64,000 nucleotides of DNA from Roseicyclus marinus. GTDB taxonomy: Bacteria; Pseudomonadota; Alphaproteobacteria; Rhodobacterales; Rhodobacteraceae. The stretch covers positions 1-64,000 of the forward strand of contig NZ_JASJOF010000002.1 of the NCBI RefSeq assembly GCF_030163795.1. The letters are read 5' to 3'. A program made the translations under genes and the position numbers. Positions within the stretch are counted from its first letter, which is position 1. Every line of letters starts with the position of its first letter. Below the pieces are notes generated by a model. The model worked only from the letters and a program-made list of their open reading frames with translations. It was not told the origin of the DNA and searched no databases. Shown piece after piece: positions 42,122-50,562 of this stretch.

Positions 42122-42529
42122 CTAGCTGAAAGGATCAAAGACTCGAGCGCCCGTGTGGACAAAATCCGCCGTGTTGCCGGTCACGACCGTGGCATCTCGC
42201 GTCAAAGCTTGAGCCGCGATCATCAGGTCGGCACCAGTGTGACCAATCCGAGCCGATAATCTCCCCCAGACGAGTGCATCGCTTGGCGTAAAGTCGATGA
42301 GCCGGTCAGAGAAGATCAAGATCGGCTGATCGAGCCAGTGCCGGGGATCCAAGGCGAAATCGCGATTTCGGTTTTCCTGCAGGCAAATACCCCGCTCGAT
42401 CTCTCCGAGGGTGATTACGCTAATAAACAGCCCCGCTTCCTGTTGGGCCTTTCGCCAACTTGCCACTTGCGGCGCGCGATCTGCGCGGCGCACGGCCGAA
42501 ATCACATTGGTGTCGAGAATGAATGTCAA
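42122..42529 (-). CDS. vapC: VapC-type PIN-domain ribonuclease toxin
   Basis: A 135-residue PIN-domain protein. FILDTNVISAVRRADRAP near 3 carries the first acidic residue, SVITLGEIERGI near 37 the conserved glutamate, and GHTGADLMIAAQALTRDATVVTGNTADF near 96-123 the last acidic cluster. PIN toxins cut RNA in a metal-dependent way. It overlaps the antitoxin gene by 4 bp and is translated after it. Typical of mobile or accessory DNA. Confidence 0.93.
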   Translation of the reverse strand: MTFILDTNVISAVRRADRAPQVASWRKAQQEAGLFISVITLGEIERGICLQENRNRDFALDPRHWLDQPILIFSDRLIDFTPSDALVWGRLSARIGHTGADLMIAAQALTRDATVVTGNTADFVHTGARVFDPFS

Positions 42530-42768
42530 AAGAGGACTTCCCGAGGTCTGGCCTGCGCGCGCTCCATGACGCCGCCCGGGAACGCCATCACGTGATCTGC
42601 GAAAGATCCACGACGCGACTGTGCCGCGTCGACGAGCCGGCGATACTCTTCTGCGGAGATCACGACGACTGCAGGCTTGCCTCGGCGGGACACTTCCCGT
42701 GGACGACCGGCCAAGGCGGCTTCGACCACAGCGCTAAACCGGTTCTTTGCGTCTTGACGCGTTAGCAT
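42526..42768 (-). CDS. Phd/YefM-type antitoxin
   Basis: An 80-residue protein starting MLTRQDAKNRFSAVVEAALAGRPREVSRRGKPAVVVISAEEYRRL, the standard Phd/YefM N-terminal DNA-binding fold, with a C-terminal tail (FADHVMAFPGGVMERAQARPREVLF) that would wrap the toxin. It is the first gene of the toxin-antitoxin operon and probably represses its own promoter, which lies in the gap 42769-43226. That gap has no other gene. Confidence 0.92.
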   Translation of the reverse strand: MLTRQDAKNRFSAVVEAALAGRPREVSRRGKPAVVVISAEEYRRLVDAAQSRRGSFADHVMAFPGGVMERAQARPREVLF

Positions 42769-43100
42769 GCGACCACCATAACTGGCTAGACATCTGGCTA
42801 GCTACACAAAGATTTGTGGGAGTTCATTCAAGCTGCCAGACCGAAAAGGCGATGCGGACCTGCGCGCGCTGCGTTGGCGCAAAGCAATCGACGCTAAAGA
42901 AAAAGGCCCGAGAGTAAGCGTTATCGGCCCTTTGCACAGGCCACGGAGCTCCAGGCTACACAAGTCATGCGCCCACATGCCCCTCTCTTTGACGCCGCTC
43001 TGCTCCCCCCCAAAAAATCCCCTACCCCCAGCAGATCGAGCACGCCAACGGACCACCACATCAGCCGCCCAATGAGGGTCCCCCCAAGGGCGCGTGCCCT

Positions 43101-43149
43101 GTTTGCGCAGGTTTTCTAGTAGGTCGTTCCTTTCAAAACCTGCGCAAAC
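43101..43149. repeat. Perfect 15-bp inverted repeat, candidate oriT
   Basis: GTTTGCGCAGGTTTT (43101-43115) and its exact reverse complement AAAACCTGCGCAAAC (43135-43149) are separated by 19 bases containing CTAGTAGG. The repeat stands about 80 bp before the start of a MobV-like relaxase gene. Relaxases nick next to such inverted repeats, so this is a good candidate origin of transfer. An alternative is a regulator-binding or transcript-end hairpin. Confidence 0.6.
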
Positions 43150-43226
43150 CTCTCTCAGCGATATTGGGAGTTACACCGTCAGACCGTATCCTCGTCTTAA
43201 AGCACCGCACACGAGGACCCCCGCCA

Positions 43227-45269
43227 ATGACATTCCATCTGACTGATTTTACTCCGGCCTGGCCATTCAACCCCAAGCTTGCCCCCTTCCAGCGCCGCTA
43301 CTCTGCCGTTTTGCGCTTCGAGTCCATCGGGCTCCACGACCTATGGCGCATCTTGATCCACGAACTGCGGGCAGGCGGTGATCTCTCCCATGTCAATCGC
43401 GACAAGTCGGATCACAACCGCTACGAATACGGTGACCTCAGCGCGATACCTGAGCTCATCGCGAAGATCGAGTCGATCAAGCTGCAAAATCAAGCCCAGC
43501 ATGTTGCAGCGCTGCGCGCGCGGCGGCGCACGTCTGAAGCTAACGAGCTTGAAGCGGCAGAGCCCCCCTCGCCCTGGCATGGCAACACCAATACGCCGCT
43601 TCGCGAAGGCATTCTCACCGTCCACAAGGCCTGGTTCGGCGGCAGTGGCGTTGACGCCTGGAACGAGGCCAAGGTCGAAATGTTTCGACTCTTCGCCATG
43701 GCCTTCATCATTGCAAACTTTCCCGACGATCAGCTGATCTACGCGAGCAGTCACAGCGATGAGGAAAGCTTTCACATCCATTTCCTCGTGGCGGTCTGGG
43801 AAACGCGATACAGCAAGAGCCGTGGCTGGCAGTGCCTTCTCCGGGCCGACGCCAACCCGCTTTTGCGCGACTACGAGTTGGCGCAAGACCTTGCTGGGGC
43901 GCATTTCGCACCACTCGGCCTTGTTCGTCCAAAGCGCCACGCCGCCGCCCGGCGTGACTACAACGCCAAGATCCGCGCGGCCGAGCTCGCAGGTGAGGAG
44001 CTCAACATCCCGCGCCCCGTGCCGCCCTTGCATGTGTCGCCGAGCCGTTACCGCCTGACCGAGCGGAAAAAGGCACGCTTGGAGGCAGACGCAGTCGCGG
44101 CTGCACGACAGGAAGACTGGCGGGTTGCGATAAAGAAACTCAAGAAGCGCCACGCGCGAGCGATTGCAGCCCAGTCTCGCCAGCAGGCCCGAAACGCTCG
44201 CGTGATTGCAGCCGAGGCGAGCAAGATCGCAGCCCTGCAAGAGACCAGCGCGCGACTGTCAAACCAGAATGACCGCTTGTCCGATGACATCGTGCGCCGC
44301 AGCCTCGAGAGCGAACTCCGCGCTGCCGATACCCAGGAGACGGCGGAGGTGGCTGCCGCAATGACCCGCAAGGCCGCCGAAGATGAAGCCAAACAGATTG
44401 TCGAGAAGGCGCAGAAGCAGGCGGAAATCGTTGCCACCGCTTCTAATGCCAAGATCGACGAACTCACCCAAAAGGAACTCGCGTTGCGAGCTACGTGCGA
44501 CGCCCTCACCCAAGACGAACAGGCCTTGAAGGCTAAGTGCGGCACACTCGAACGCGAACTCGGCGCTTTGGCAAACGACCTTCAGGACACCAAAACAGAG
44601 CTTCACGCGACACAACGGGCCCACAGCCGCGAAAAAGACGCGCTTGACGCGGTCAAAGAAGAGCGTGCGACGGAAGATAATGCGCGCGATGCCGCGATAG
44701 CCTCTTCTTTGGCGGCCCGGCAATCGCGCGACGAGCTCCAAAAGGAGATCGAGGATCTCACAAGACGCGAAACCGAAGCAAAGGAAAGGCTTCAAGCCGT
44801 CGCAGATCAGGGCAAGGCGGCGGTAGAAGTGTTCAACTGTATCTCAAAGGGCGTTCTTGAGATCAGCCCCGATGGGCGGATCGGGTTTGGGCCTGCGGCG
44901 CCACTCAAGGAAACTGGTGCTCGGAAGCAGATCGTCGCGAACTACAAAGCAAGCGCAAAGCTTGTCAACCCGGTGCTTGCCGCGTTCCGCGACGCGGTGG
45001 AGACACGCGTAGCGCAGCAAAAGGTGGAGCTGGCGAAGATGAACGCGGATCTGGCAGAGAAGGACGTGAAACTGGCGAGGAAGAAGGCGGACCTGACCAA
45101 GACGGCCGTGTGGTTGGCCAGCGAAGTCGGCAAGAATGCCCGGGAGGCTTCGGTGTTGACCGAAATGCGGGAGGCCATGGGGCTGAAGCCAGATGACACC
45201 CTAGCCGACATCCAGGCGCGCCACCCCCTCCTACCGAGCGAGGATGCAGGCTATTCACTCGAGCCGTGA
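43227..45269 (+). CDS. MobV-like relaxase with long C-terminal coiled coil
   Basis: A 680-residue protein. The N-terminal ~250 residues resemble plasmid mobilisation (Pre/Mob, MobV) proteins: LSHVNRDKSDHNRYEYGDL near 53-71 and the metal-binding triad ASSHSDEESFHIHFLVAVWE near 175-195, matching the HxDExxxHxH pattern of the family. From about 290 to 620 it is almost all charged heptad sequence, a long coiled coil. Start chosen at ATG 43227 with GAGGA upstream. It would nick at the inverted repeat upstream and lead DNA transfer by a helper system; no conjugation pore genes are present, so the element would be mobilisable only. Confidence 0.72.
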   Translation: MTFHLTDFTPAWPFNPKLAPFQRRYSAVLRFESIGLHDLWRILIHELRAGGDLSHVNRDKSDHNRYEYGDLSAIPELIAKIESIKLQNQAQHVAALRARRRTSEANELEAAEPPSPWHGNTNTPLREGILTVHKAWFGGSGVDAWNEAKVEMFRLFAMAFIIANFPDDQLIYASSHSDEESFHIHFLVAVWETRYSKSRGWQCLLRADANPLLRDYELAQDLAGAHFAPLGLVRPKRHAAARRDYNAKIRAAELAGEELNIPRPVPPLHVSPSRYRLTERKKARLEADAVAAARQEDWRVAIKKLKKRHARAIAAQSRQQARNARVIAAEASKIAALQETSARLSNQNDRLSDDIVRRSLESELRAADTQETAEVAAAMTRKAAEDEAKQIVEKAQKQAEIVATASNAKIDELTQKELALRATCDALTQDEQALKAKCGTLERELGALANDLQDTKTELHATQRAHSREKDALDAVKEERATEDNARDAAIASSLAARQSRDELQKEIEDLTRRETEAKERLQAVADQGKAAVEVFNCISKGVLEISPDGRIGFGPAAPLKETGARKQIVANYKASAKLVNPVLAAFRDAVETRVAQQKVELAKMNADLAEKDVKLARKKADLTKTAVWLASEVGKNAREASVLTEMREAMGLKPDDTLADIQARHPLLPSEDAGYSLEP

Positions 45270-45465
45270 GGGTCAATGCAGAAGCCCCGCGTGCGGTGTT
45301 CAGGTATCACCACTGCAGGCGAGGCCGAGAGCTTCTCACTCTCGGGTTTTCCCAACATCCCAAAACGCGGCTGCGGCATCAACTGTACTTCCCGGTTCGG
45401 TAGGTTAAAGCTGATCTGCGAGTTTTAACCTTGCAAAAGCGGATTTAAGATCCATAATCGCACGG

Positions 45466-46635
45466 ATGATGATTGATCGCCGCATAGCTGACGAACTGCA
45501 AGGTCTTCTCGAGGATGGCCCAGCCGTAGCCCTGCTAGGACCACGGCAGGTTGGAAAAACAACGCTGGCACAACAGATCGGAGAAGGGCGCCCCTCGCTT
45601 TATCTTGATCTCGAGTCCGATGGCGATCGCGCGAAGCTGTCCGACCCGGAGCTCTATCTTTCCTCACATGAAGACAAGCTGGTGATCCTTGATGAAGTTC
45701 AGCGTATGCCGAACCTTTTCCAAAACCTGCGCGGGCTGATCGATCGAGGACGACGCAAGGGGCAGCGCACTGGCCGTTTCCTGCTTTTGGGGTCGGCTTC
45801 CATCGACCTGCTGAGACAGTCGGGGGAAAGTCTAGCGGGGAGGATCAGCTACATCGAACTTGCGCCACTCGATGCGTTGGAAGTTCCTGCCATCGATCTT
45901 GACAAGCTTTGGCTGCGCGGGGGGTTCCCTGACAGCTTTCTGGCTCGCAACGATCAGGCCAGCTTTCGGTGGCGGCGCGACTTCATCCGCACGTATCTGG
46001 AGCGCGATATTCCGGCCCTTGGCCCAAGGATCGCCGCCGAAACCCTGCGTCGTTTCTGGACCATGCTGGCCCATCGCCAGGGGGGACTTTCGAATGCTGC
46101 CGAGCTTGCCCGCGCCCTCGGTGTCGATGGGAAAACCGTGGCATCTTACCTAGACCTACTGGTCGACCTGATGCTTGTGCGCCGACTGGAGCCCTGGCAC
46201 GCCAATATCGGCAAACGGCTGATCAAATCTCCCCGTATTTATGTCCGAGACACCGGCATCCTCCATGCCCTTCTGGGGCTGCAAACTCTCGATGAGGTGC
46301 TTGCACATCCTGTCGCCGGTGCGGGCTGGGAGGGGCTGGTCATTGAGACCGCGCACGCCACGATGCCGGATGGCACGCAGGCGCAGTTCTACCGCAGTGG
46401 GGCGGGGGCCGAAGTTGATCTGGTGCTGACATTGCCCGGAGGTGCGCGGTGGGCCATAGAAATTAAGCGCAGCCTGTCCCCCAAAGTCGAACGTGGCTTT
46501 CACCATGCCTGCGAAGATCTGGACCCGGAGCGGCGCATCGTCGTCTATCCAGGAAATGAGCGCTTTCCGCTCTCAAACGGGATCGAGGTCATGTCGCCGC
46601 ACCAGCTCGCGCAAGACCTCGTTGCGCGTCGGTAG
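45466..46635 (+). CDS. DUF4143-type AAA ATPase, copy 1
   Basis: A 389-residue protein with an N-terminal AAA_14 ATPase domain: Walker A LLGPRQVGKTTLA near 23, Walker B LVILDEVQRMPNLF near 70, FLLLGSASIDLL near 105. The middle RTYLERDIPALGPRI near 176 and a winged-helix stretch lead into the DUF4143 nuclease-like domain with GWEGLVIE near 285 and EVDLVLTLPGGARWAIEIKRS near 314-335 (a D-ExK pattern). Function of the family is not settled. A paralogue with the same layout lies at 51708. It is in the same direction as the relaxase gene. Confidence 0.9.
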   Translation: MMIDRRIADELQGLLEDGPAVALLGPRQVGKTTLAQQIGEGRPSLYLDLESDGDRAKLSDPELYLSSHEDKLVILDEVQRMPNLFQNLRGLIDRGRRKGQRTGRFLLLGSASIDLLRQSGESLAGRISYIELAPLDALEVPAIDLDKLWLRGGFPDSFLARNDQASFRWRRDFIRTYLERDIPALGPRIAAETLRRFWTMLAHRQGGLSNAAELARALGVDGKTVASYLDLLVDLMLVRRLEPWHANIGKRLIKSPRIYVRDTGILHALLGLQTLDEVLAHPVAGAGWEGLVIETAHATMPDGTQAQFYRSGAGAEVDLVLTLPGGARWAIEIKRSLSPKVERGFHHACEDLDPERRIVVYPGNERFPLSNGIEVMSPHQLAQDLVARR

Positions 46636-46868
46636 CTCATCACGGCTGCAGGATCGCCATTACTACGCCGTGCAGTGGGCCCCAAAGGTGATCGGGGACC
46701 CCCGATGGCTGTGACCGGAACATACCCAAACCAGGGACCGAACGCTTTCCGAACCCTTGACTGGATGACCCCGGGCTGTGCAGCCCCAAATCACATTCCC
46801 AGCTTTGGACACCAGCTTTTCGCGCTATCTTGTCACCTTGACTTTTTCAAAAACATTAAAAGTTCTTA

Positions 46869-46897
46869 TTGACACATCGATTCCATGGCGATATCTA
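46869..46897 (+). promoter_or_regulatory. Sigma70-type promoter
   Basis: TTGACA (46869) and TATCTA (46892) are spaced 17 bp apart, about 100 bp before the unknown gene at 46998. The rest of the 362-bp gap (46636-46997) holds no gene. This promoter would drive the unknown / PD-(D/E)XK-like / FtsH-like series. Confidence 0.5.
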
Positions 46898-46997
46898 TAA
46901 GGTGTGGGCAGAGACCCGCAAAAAAAATCGGGCGAACACAGGGCTCCTACCCCCTGCATCCGCCCTAACCTCAACGACGACCTATGGAGTCATCGTC

Positions 46998-47525
46998 ATG
47001 GCTAAGCCAAATGTAAGCGCCCGGGCGGCGCGGCGCAACGAACAGCGTAAGACTGCCCATCCCATCACCACGAAATTCATCGATTTGCTGAGGTGGCTGC
47101 ACCTCGCGCTTGCGATCGAGCAGCATCTGATGACCTGTCCGGGCTCGAGCCCCCGCACGGTCAAGGTGATCGCAGCAGCAGAGAGCAGCTGGAACAAGCT
47201 CGACATCGACGGCCGTCGTTTCCTTGCCGAAACGGCGCCGTTCGCAAGTCACTGGCCTTTGCGCGAAGCCTGCAAGCTGATGCTCGCGGCTTACCTGCTC
47301 CGTGACCACGAGCGCGCACCGATCCTGTTCAGCAAGATCCTGAGGCGCCTTGTCATCCTGCGCTTCATGCCTGGCATCAATGCAGGAATGCGGCCGCCGC
47401 TCGCGATTGCAAACGAACTGATGGCACAAGCCTGCGTGCTCGAAAAGCTTTCTGCCGCCTGCCCGATGCCTGAGGCAGCTAGCGCCGCAAGTTCTAAGAG
47501 CCCGTCGCCCGATATCCGGGTCTGA
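46998..47525 (+). CDS. Unknown protein, first gene of the FtsH-like cassette
   Basis: A 175-residue soluble, mostly helical protein starting MAKPNVSARAARRNEQRKTAHP with a basic N-terminus. I do not recognise a family. GGAG stands 9 bases before ATG 46998; the frame is open further upstream but the promoter overlaps it. A tight hairpin follows the stop. It lies ahead of the PD-(D/E)XK-like gene in the same direction with 110 bp between. Confidence 0.7.
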   Translation: MAKPNVSARAARRNEQRKTAHPITTKFIDLLRWLHLALAIEQHLMTCPGSSPRTVKVIAAAESSWNKLDIDGRRFLAETAPFASHWPLREACKLMLAAYLLRDHERAPILFSKILRRLVILRFMPGINAGMRPPLAIANELMAQACVLEKLSAACPMPEAASAASSKSPSPDIRV

Positions 47526-47538
47526 CAGCTTGCGAAGG

Positions 47539-47560
47539 CCGACGGGCGTCTGCCCGTCGG
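47539..47560 (+). terminator. Hairpin after the unknown gene
   Basis: CCGACGGGC-GTCT-GCCCGTCGG is a perfect 9-bp stem with a 4-base loop, 14 bases after the stop codon. No T-run follows, so it may be an mRNA end protector or weak terminator rather than a full rho-independent terminator. Confidence 0.5.
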
Positions 47561-47635
47561 CACCCCCCTCACACCTCACAAGACGCCCCTCCCGTTTCGG
47601 GAGCTCCGCCCATTGCGAGCGGAAAGGAACACCTC

Positions 47636-48178
47636 ATGCCCAAGCGCCCCTTCAACACCTTGATCTCTGGCGATGACTGCACGCTCAGCCGCGCCTCGGA
47701 AGACTTGCGCGACTACCCGAATGTTTCCCCTGACGCTTTGAGCCGCCATGCCCGCGCCATTGGTGCCGCCGGCGAGGCGCTCGTCGACAGCCTCTTGTTG
47801 CGCCACGGCCTCACGCCGGCAACCGTCCAAGATGGCCTTGCAACCGACCGTTTGCTCCAGCTGCCGGGAGGTGTTGTCAGGTTGCAGATCAAGACGAGGA
47901 CCAGTCCTGGCCCCACCGGCTATACGTTCAGGATGGCCAAGGGCTATCGTGGCAATCCCTGCGGGCGGCGGCCTTACAGCACGACGGACTACGATATCGC
48001 CGCGCTCGTGATGCTTCCGCTTAACTTGGTTTATTTCACCGCTGAGAAGGCCCCGCAGCACCTGGTACGCTTCTCCGAAATCAGGCGGCTGCACACCTCC
48101 CCGCTCGCCAGCCTCGACGTTGCGCTGCGCCACTTTCTTGACCTCGAAGAGATCGAGCCACCCCTGCCCGGCTTCTGA
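47636..48178 (+). CDS. PD-(D/E)XK-nuclease-like protein
   Basis: A 180-residue protein with a strong AAGGAA site before its ATG. The middle resembles small PD-(D/E)XK proteins of the group I intron/phage type: GAAGEALVDSLLLRHGL near 43 (helix with the first acidic residue), then TDRLLQLPGGVVRLQIKTRTS near 70-92, where a D and the Q-x-K stand where the catalytic D-ExK is expected. TTDYDIAALVMLPLNLVYFTAEK near 112 is the usual following strand. The E-to-Q change leaves activity uncertain. It precedes the FtsH-like gene with 71 bp between, holding a hairpin. Confidence 0.55.
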   Translation: MPKRPFNTLISGDDCTLSRASEDLRDYPNVSPDALSRHARAIGAAGEALVDSLLLRHGLTPATVQDGLATDRLLQLPGGVVRLQIKTRTSPGPTGYTFRMAKGYRGNPCGRRPYSTTDYDIAALVMLPLNLVYFTAEKAPQHLVRFSEIRRLHTSPLASLDVALRHFLDLEEIEPPLPGF

Positions 48179-48190
48179 ACGTTGAACACG

Positions 48191-48212
48191 GAGGGCCCGC
48201 GCGCGGGCCCTC
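48191..48212 (+). terminator. Perfect palindromic hairpin between cassette genes
   Basis: GAGGGCCCGC and GCGGGCCCTC form a perfect 22-bp palindrome 12 bases after the PD-(D/E)XK-like stop. It lacks a long T-run. Like the hairpin at 47539 it separates genes of the same unit. Confidence 0.5.
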
Positions 48213-48249
48213 TTGCTGCACTCCTGATTACTGTTTGGAGACACGTCCT

Positions 48250-50514
48250 ATGGACAGCACTGCTTCGCAATACATCGCAGAACCCACCTCCACGGAAAAC
48301 TGGGTTTCGAATGCCGAGACTTTTCTTGCTGTAATCGAGCGGCGCGCCATTGGTGATTGGGCCTTTGTCGCCGCTGACGCCCTCTTGCAAAACCAGAGCA
48401 TTCAAAACGACGGGACCGAGGCCTGTGGAACTGAAGCCGCCGGGGCGGTCTTCGATCAAGACCTCGAAGACATTCTGCAACAGTTTGGTGTGGGACCCGC
48501 GACCCAAACCGCTAACCCCGTCACGATCCCAGTAAAGGCAAAGCGAAGACCGCGCACCGCCGCTGCCCAACTCGCGTTGCGCCTTGCACGTCAATTTGGA
48601 TCTCAAGAGGCGTTTGAGGCCGCTTTGTCCTCTGGACGGCGGATTGTCATCTTCCGCTGTGATCGCGATCTAGTCTCTGTCACCGAACAGCTGTTACCTG
48701 ACCTGTTGCATCAAACACATCGGATTGGAGGTCGCGTGTCACCCCTCGTCCTGAAGTTGCAACATGCATGCGACAACGCTTCGAGCTCCACCCCCGGTTC
48801 GCCGCAAGACATCTCAGACAGTTTACGGCGCGGCCTTGATAGCGATCGTACGGTCGTCATTTTAATGGAGAGTGGCGAAACGCTGCCATCTCTGATCCGC
48901 ACTCTGCGACCCGAGATCATCGATCTCTCGTCCTTTGATCAGGCGCTTTTGCTGGCGCATTTGCGCCTCCGCTATCCCAATGCCGAACTTACGGAAGAGG
49001 AGGTCGACCACGCCTTCCCGGAAAGTGGTGATCTCGCACATATCGGCATGACGGATCTCGCTCATGCCTGCCGCGCCGAGACGCCAGGTGAAGCACTAGG
49101 CCTTTTGATCGGCGCAGCCCACGACCAGAATTTCCATGATGGAAGAGAGTTGGCGAATTTCCCAGTGACGACCAAAGTGCGCGAAGAACTCGAGCAGGTC
49201 GTGCATGATCTCCGCGACTGGAAGGTTGGACGTATCGGCTGGCAGGACGTGACCCGCGGAATTTTGCTTTGGGGTCCGCCCGGCACGGGAAAGACGGAGC
49301 TTCCGAGGTTGGTCGCACGAGAAGCTGGGATCTCGGTCTTGGCCGCCTCGCTTGCAGCGTGGCAAGGCAAGAGCGCTCGCTCAAGCGATACCATCTCGCA
49401 GATGCAGGCGTTTTTCCGGGAAGCTGCGGCACGGGCTCCGTGCATCGCGTTCATTGATGAGCTTGATGCAATCGGGGATCGTGCTCGCCCGGCCGATCAC
49501 AACAGCGCATGGACGTCACTGATCGTCGGGGCTCTTCTAGAACAACTGGATGGGTTTTCCGACCGCAATGGTGTCGTTGTTATTGGGGCAACCAACCATC
49601 CCGATCGCATTGACGATGCGCTTATTCGGGCTGGCCGCTTTGATCGGCACATCAGGCTCGATCACCCTACGCCAGACCTCCTGCCTGATGTCCTGCGATG
49701 GCATCTAAAAAAGGATCTTGCTGAGCTCGACCTCGCTCCGTTCTCCAGTCGCCTCATCGGGATGAGCGGCGCGGCTGTTGGAGAAGTCGTGCGTCGGGCG
49801 CGGGCTCTGGCGCGGCGCGCGCGCAGCAGCCTCAGCCTCACCGACCTCGACGTCGCGCTCTCCGAGCAGCGCCCCAAGCTGCCGAGTGCCCTCCGGCGGG
49901 TCATCGCCGTGCATGAAGCGGGACATGCGCTGATCGCCCATGCCATTGGACGCAACACTCCTGACATGCTTGCGATTTTGCCAGAGGGCGGCATCGCGCG
50001 CCAATTGGTGACACCAGGGCCCGTCGGGGTTGAGGAGCTCGAAGACGAGCTTGTGGTGCTTCTGGGTGGACGGGCAGCGGAGCGGGTTATGTTTGGACGC
50101 GTGACCACCGGTTCAGGAGGTGACGAAACAAGCGATCTTGCTGCGGCAACGAAGATCGCGGTCGCCATCGATTCGTCTTTTTGCTTGGGAGGCTCACCGA
50201 TCTGGCGGGGGCGGCCGGAATCCGCACAGCGGCACCTGCAGGAAGATCCCGAGCTCCGCAGGCAGGTGGGCATGCGGTTACGTCACGCCGAAAATCGCGC
50301 GATGAACGTGCTTACGGCGCACCGTTCTACCCTCGAGCGTCTTGCAGCAGAACTAGACGCAAGAGGCAATCTCGGCAGGGCGGCATTGGCGGCACTTCTT
50401 CAAGACATCGAGGCAGGCTCAGCATCCAAGATGGATTGCTCGGCCATCCAGATTGCCAGTGCTGAGCGCCCTTGCTCATCCCGCATGTTCAAAAATGCGG
50501 TTCCTCGGGGCTGA
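48250..50514 (+). CDS. FtsH-like AAA ATPase / M41 metalloprotease, soluble form
   Basis: A 754-residue protein. The AAA domain has Walker A GPPGTGKTELPRL near 342, Walker B CIAFIDELDAIGDR near 400, and IGATNHPDRIDDALIRAGRFDRHIRLDHP near 440-468 with the arginine-finger region. The M41 peptidase domain has the zinc motif HEAGH at 555-559 and GGRAAERVMFGRVTTGSGGDETSDLAAATKIA near 605-635. Unlike housekeeping FtsH there is no membrane segment; instead the first ~330 residues are a distinct region with an ATPase-like middle (RRIVIFRCDRDLVS, DRTVVILMESGE). Start at ATG 48250 with GGAG upstream; a TTG at 48235 is the alternative. Housekeeping ftsH should exist elsewhere; this copy is part of the island. 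Confidence 0.87.
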   Translation: MDSTASQYIAEPTSTENWVSNAETFLAVIERRAIGDWAFVAADALLQNQSIQNDGTEACGTEAAGAVFDQDLEDILQQFGVGPATQTANPVTIPVKAKRRPRTAAAQLALRLARQFGSQEAFEAALSSGRRIVIFRCDRDLVSVTEQLLPDLLHQTHRIGGRVSPLVLKLQHACDNASSSTPGSPQDISDSLRRGLDSDRTVVILMESGETLPSLIRTLRPEIIDLSSFDQALLLAHLRLRYPNAELTEEEVDHAFPESGDLAHIGMTDLAHACRAETPGEALGLLIGAAHDQNFHDGRELANFPVTTKVREELEQVVHDLRDWKVGRIGWQDVTRGILLWGPPGTGKTELPRLVAREAGISVLAASLAAWQGKSARSSDTISQMQAFFREAAARAPCIAFIDELDAIGDRARPADHNSAWTSLIVGALLEQLDGFSDRNGVVVIGATNHPDRIDDALIRAGRFDRHIRLDHPTPDLLPDVLRWHLKKDLAELDLAPFSSRLIGMSGAAVGEVVRRARALARRARSSLSLTDLDVALSEQRPKLPSALRRVIAVHEAGHALIAHAIGRNTPDMLAILPEGGIARQLVTPGPVGVEELEDELVVLLGGRAAERVMFGRVTTGSGGDETSDLAAATKIAVAIDSSFCLGGSPIWRGRPESAQRHLQEDPELRRQVGMRLRHAENRAMNVLTAHRSTLERLAAELDARGNLGRAALAALLQDIEAGSASKMDCSAIQIASAERPCSSRMFKNAVPRG

Positions 50515-50562
50515 ACACGGCACTCTTGCCTGATAATCGTCGCAAAAGAGGTATTCAAAACT

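Noticed and set aside
43116-43134. Spacer of the inverted repeat as a known MobV nick sequence
   Set aside because: CTAGTAGG only loosely recalls published MobV nick sites; too weak to claim an exact nick position.
48235-48249. TTG 48235 as start of the FtsH-like gene
   Set aside because: The TTG overlaps the GGAG that serves the ATG at 48250, which is better placed.
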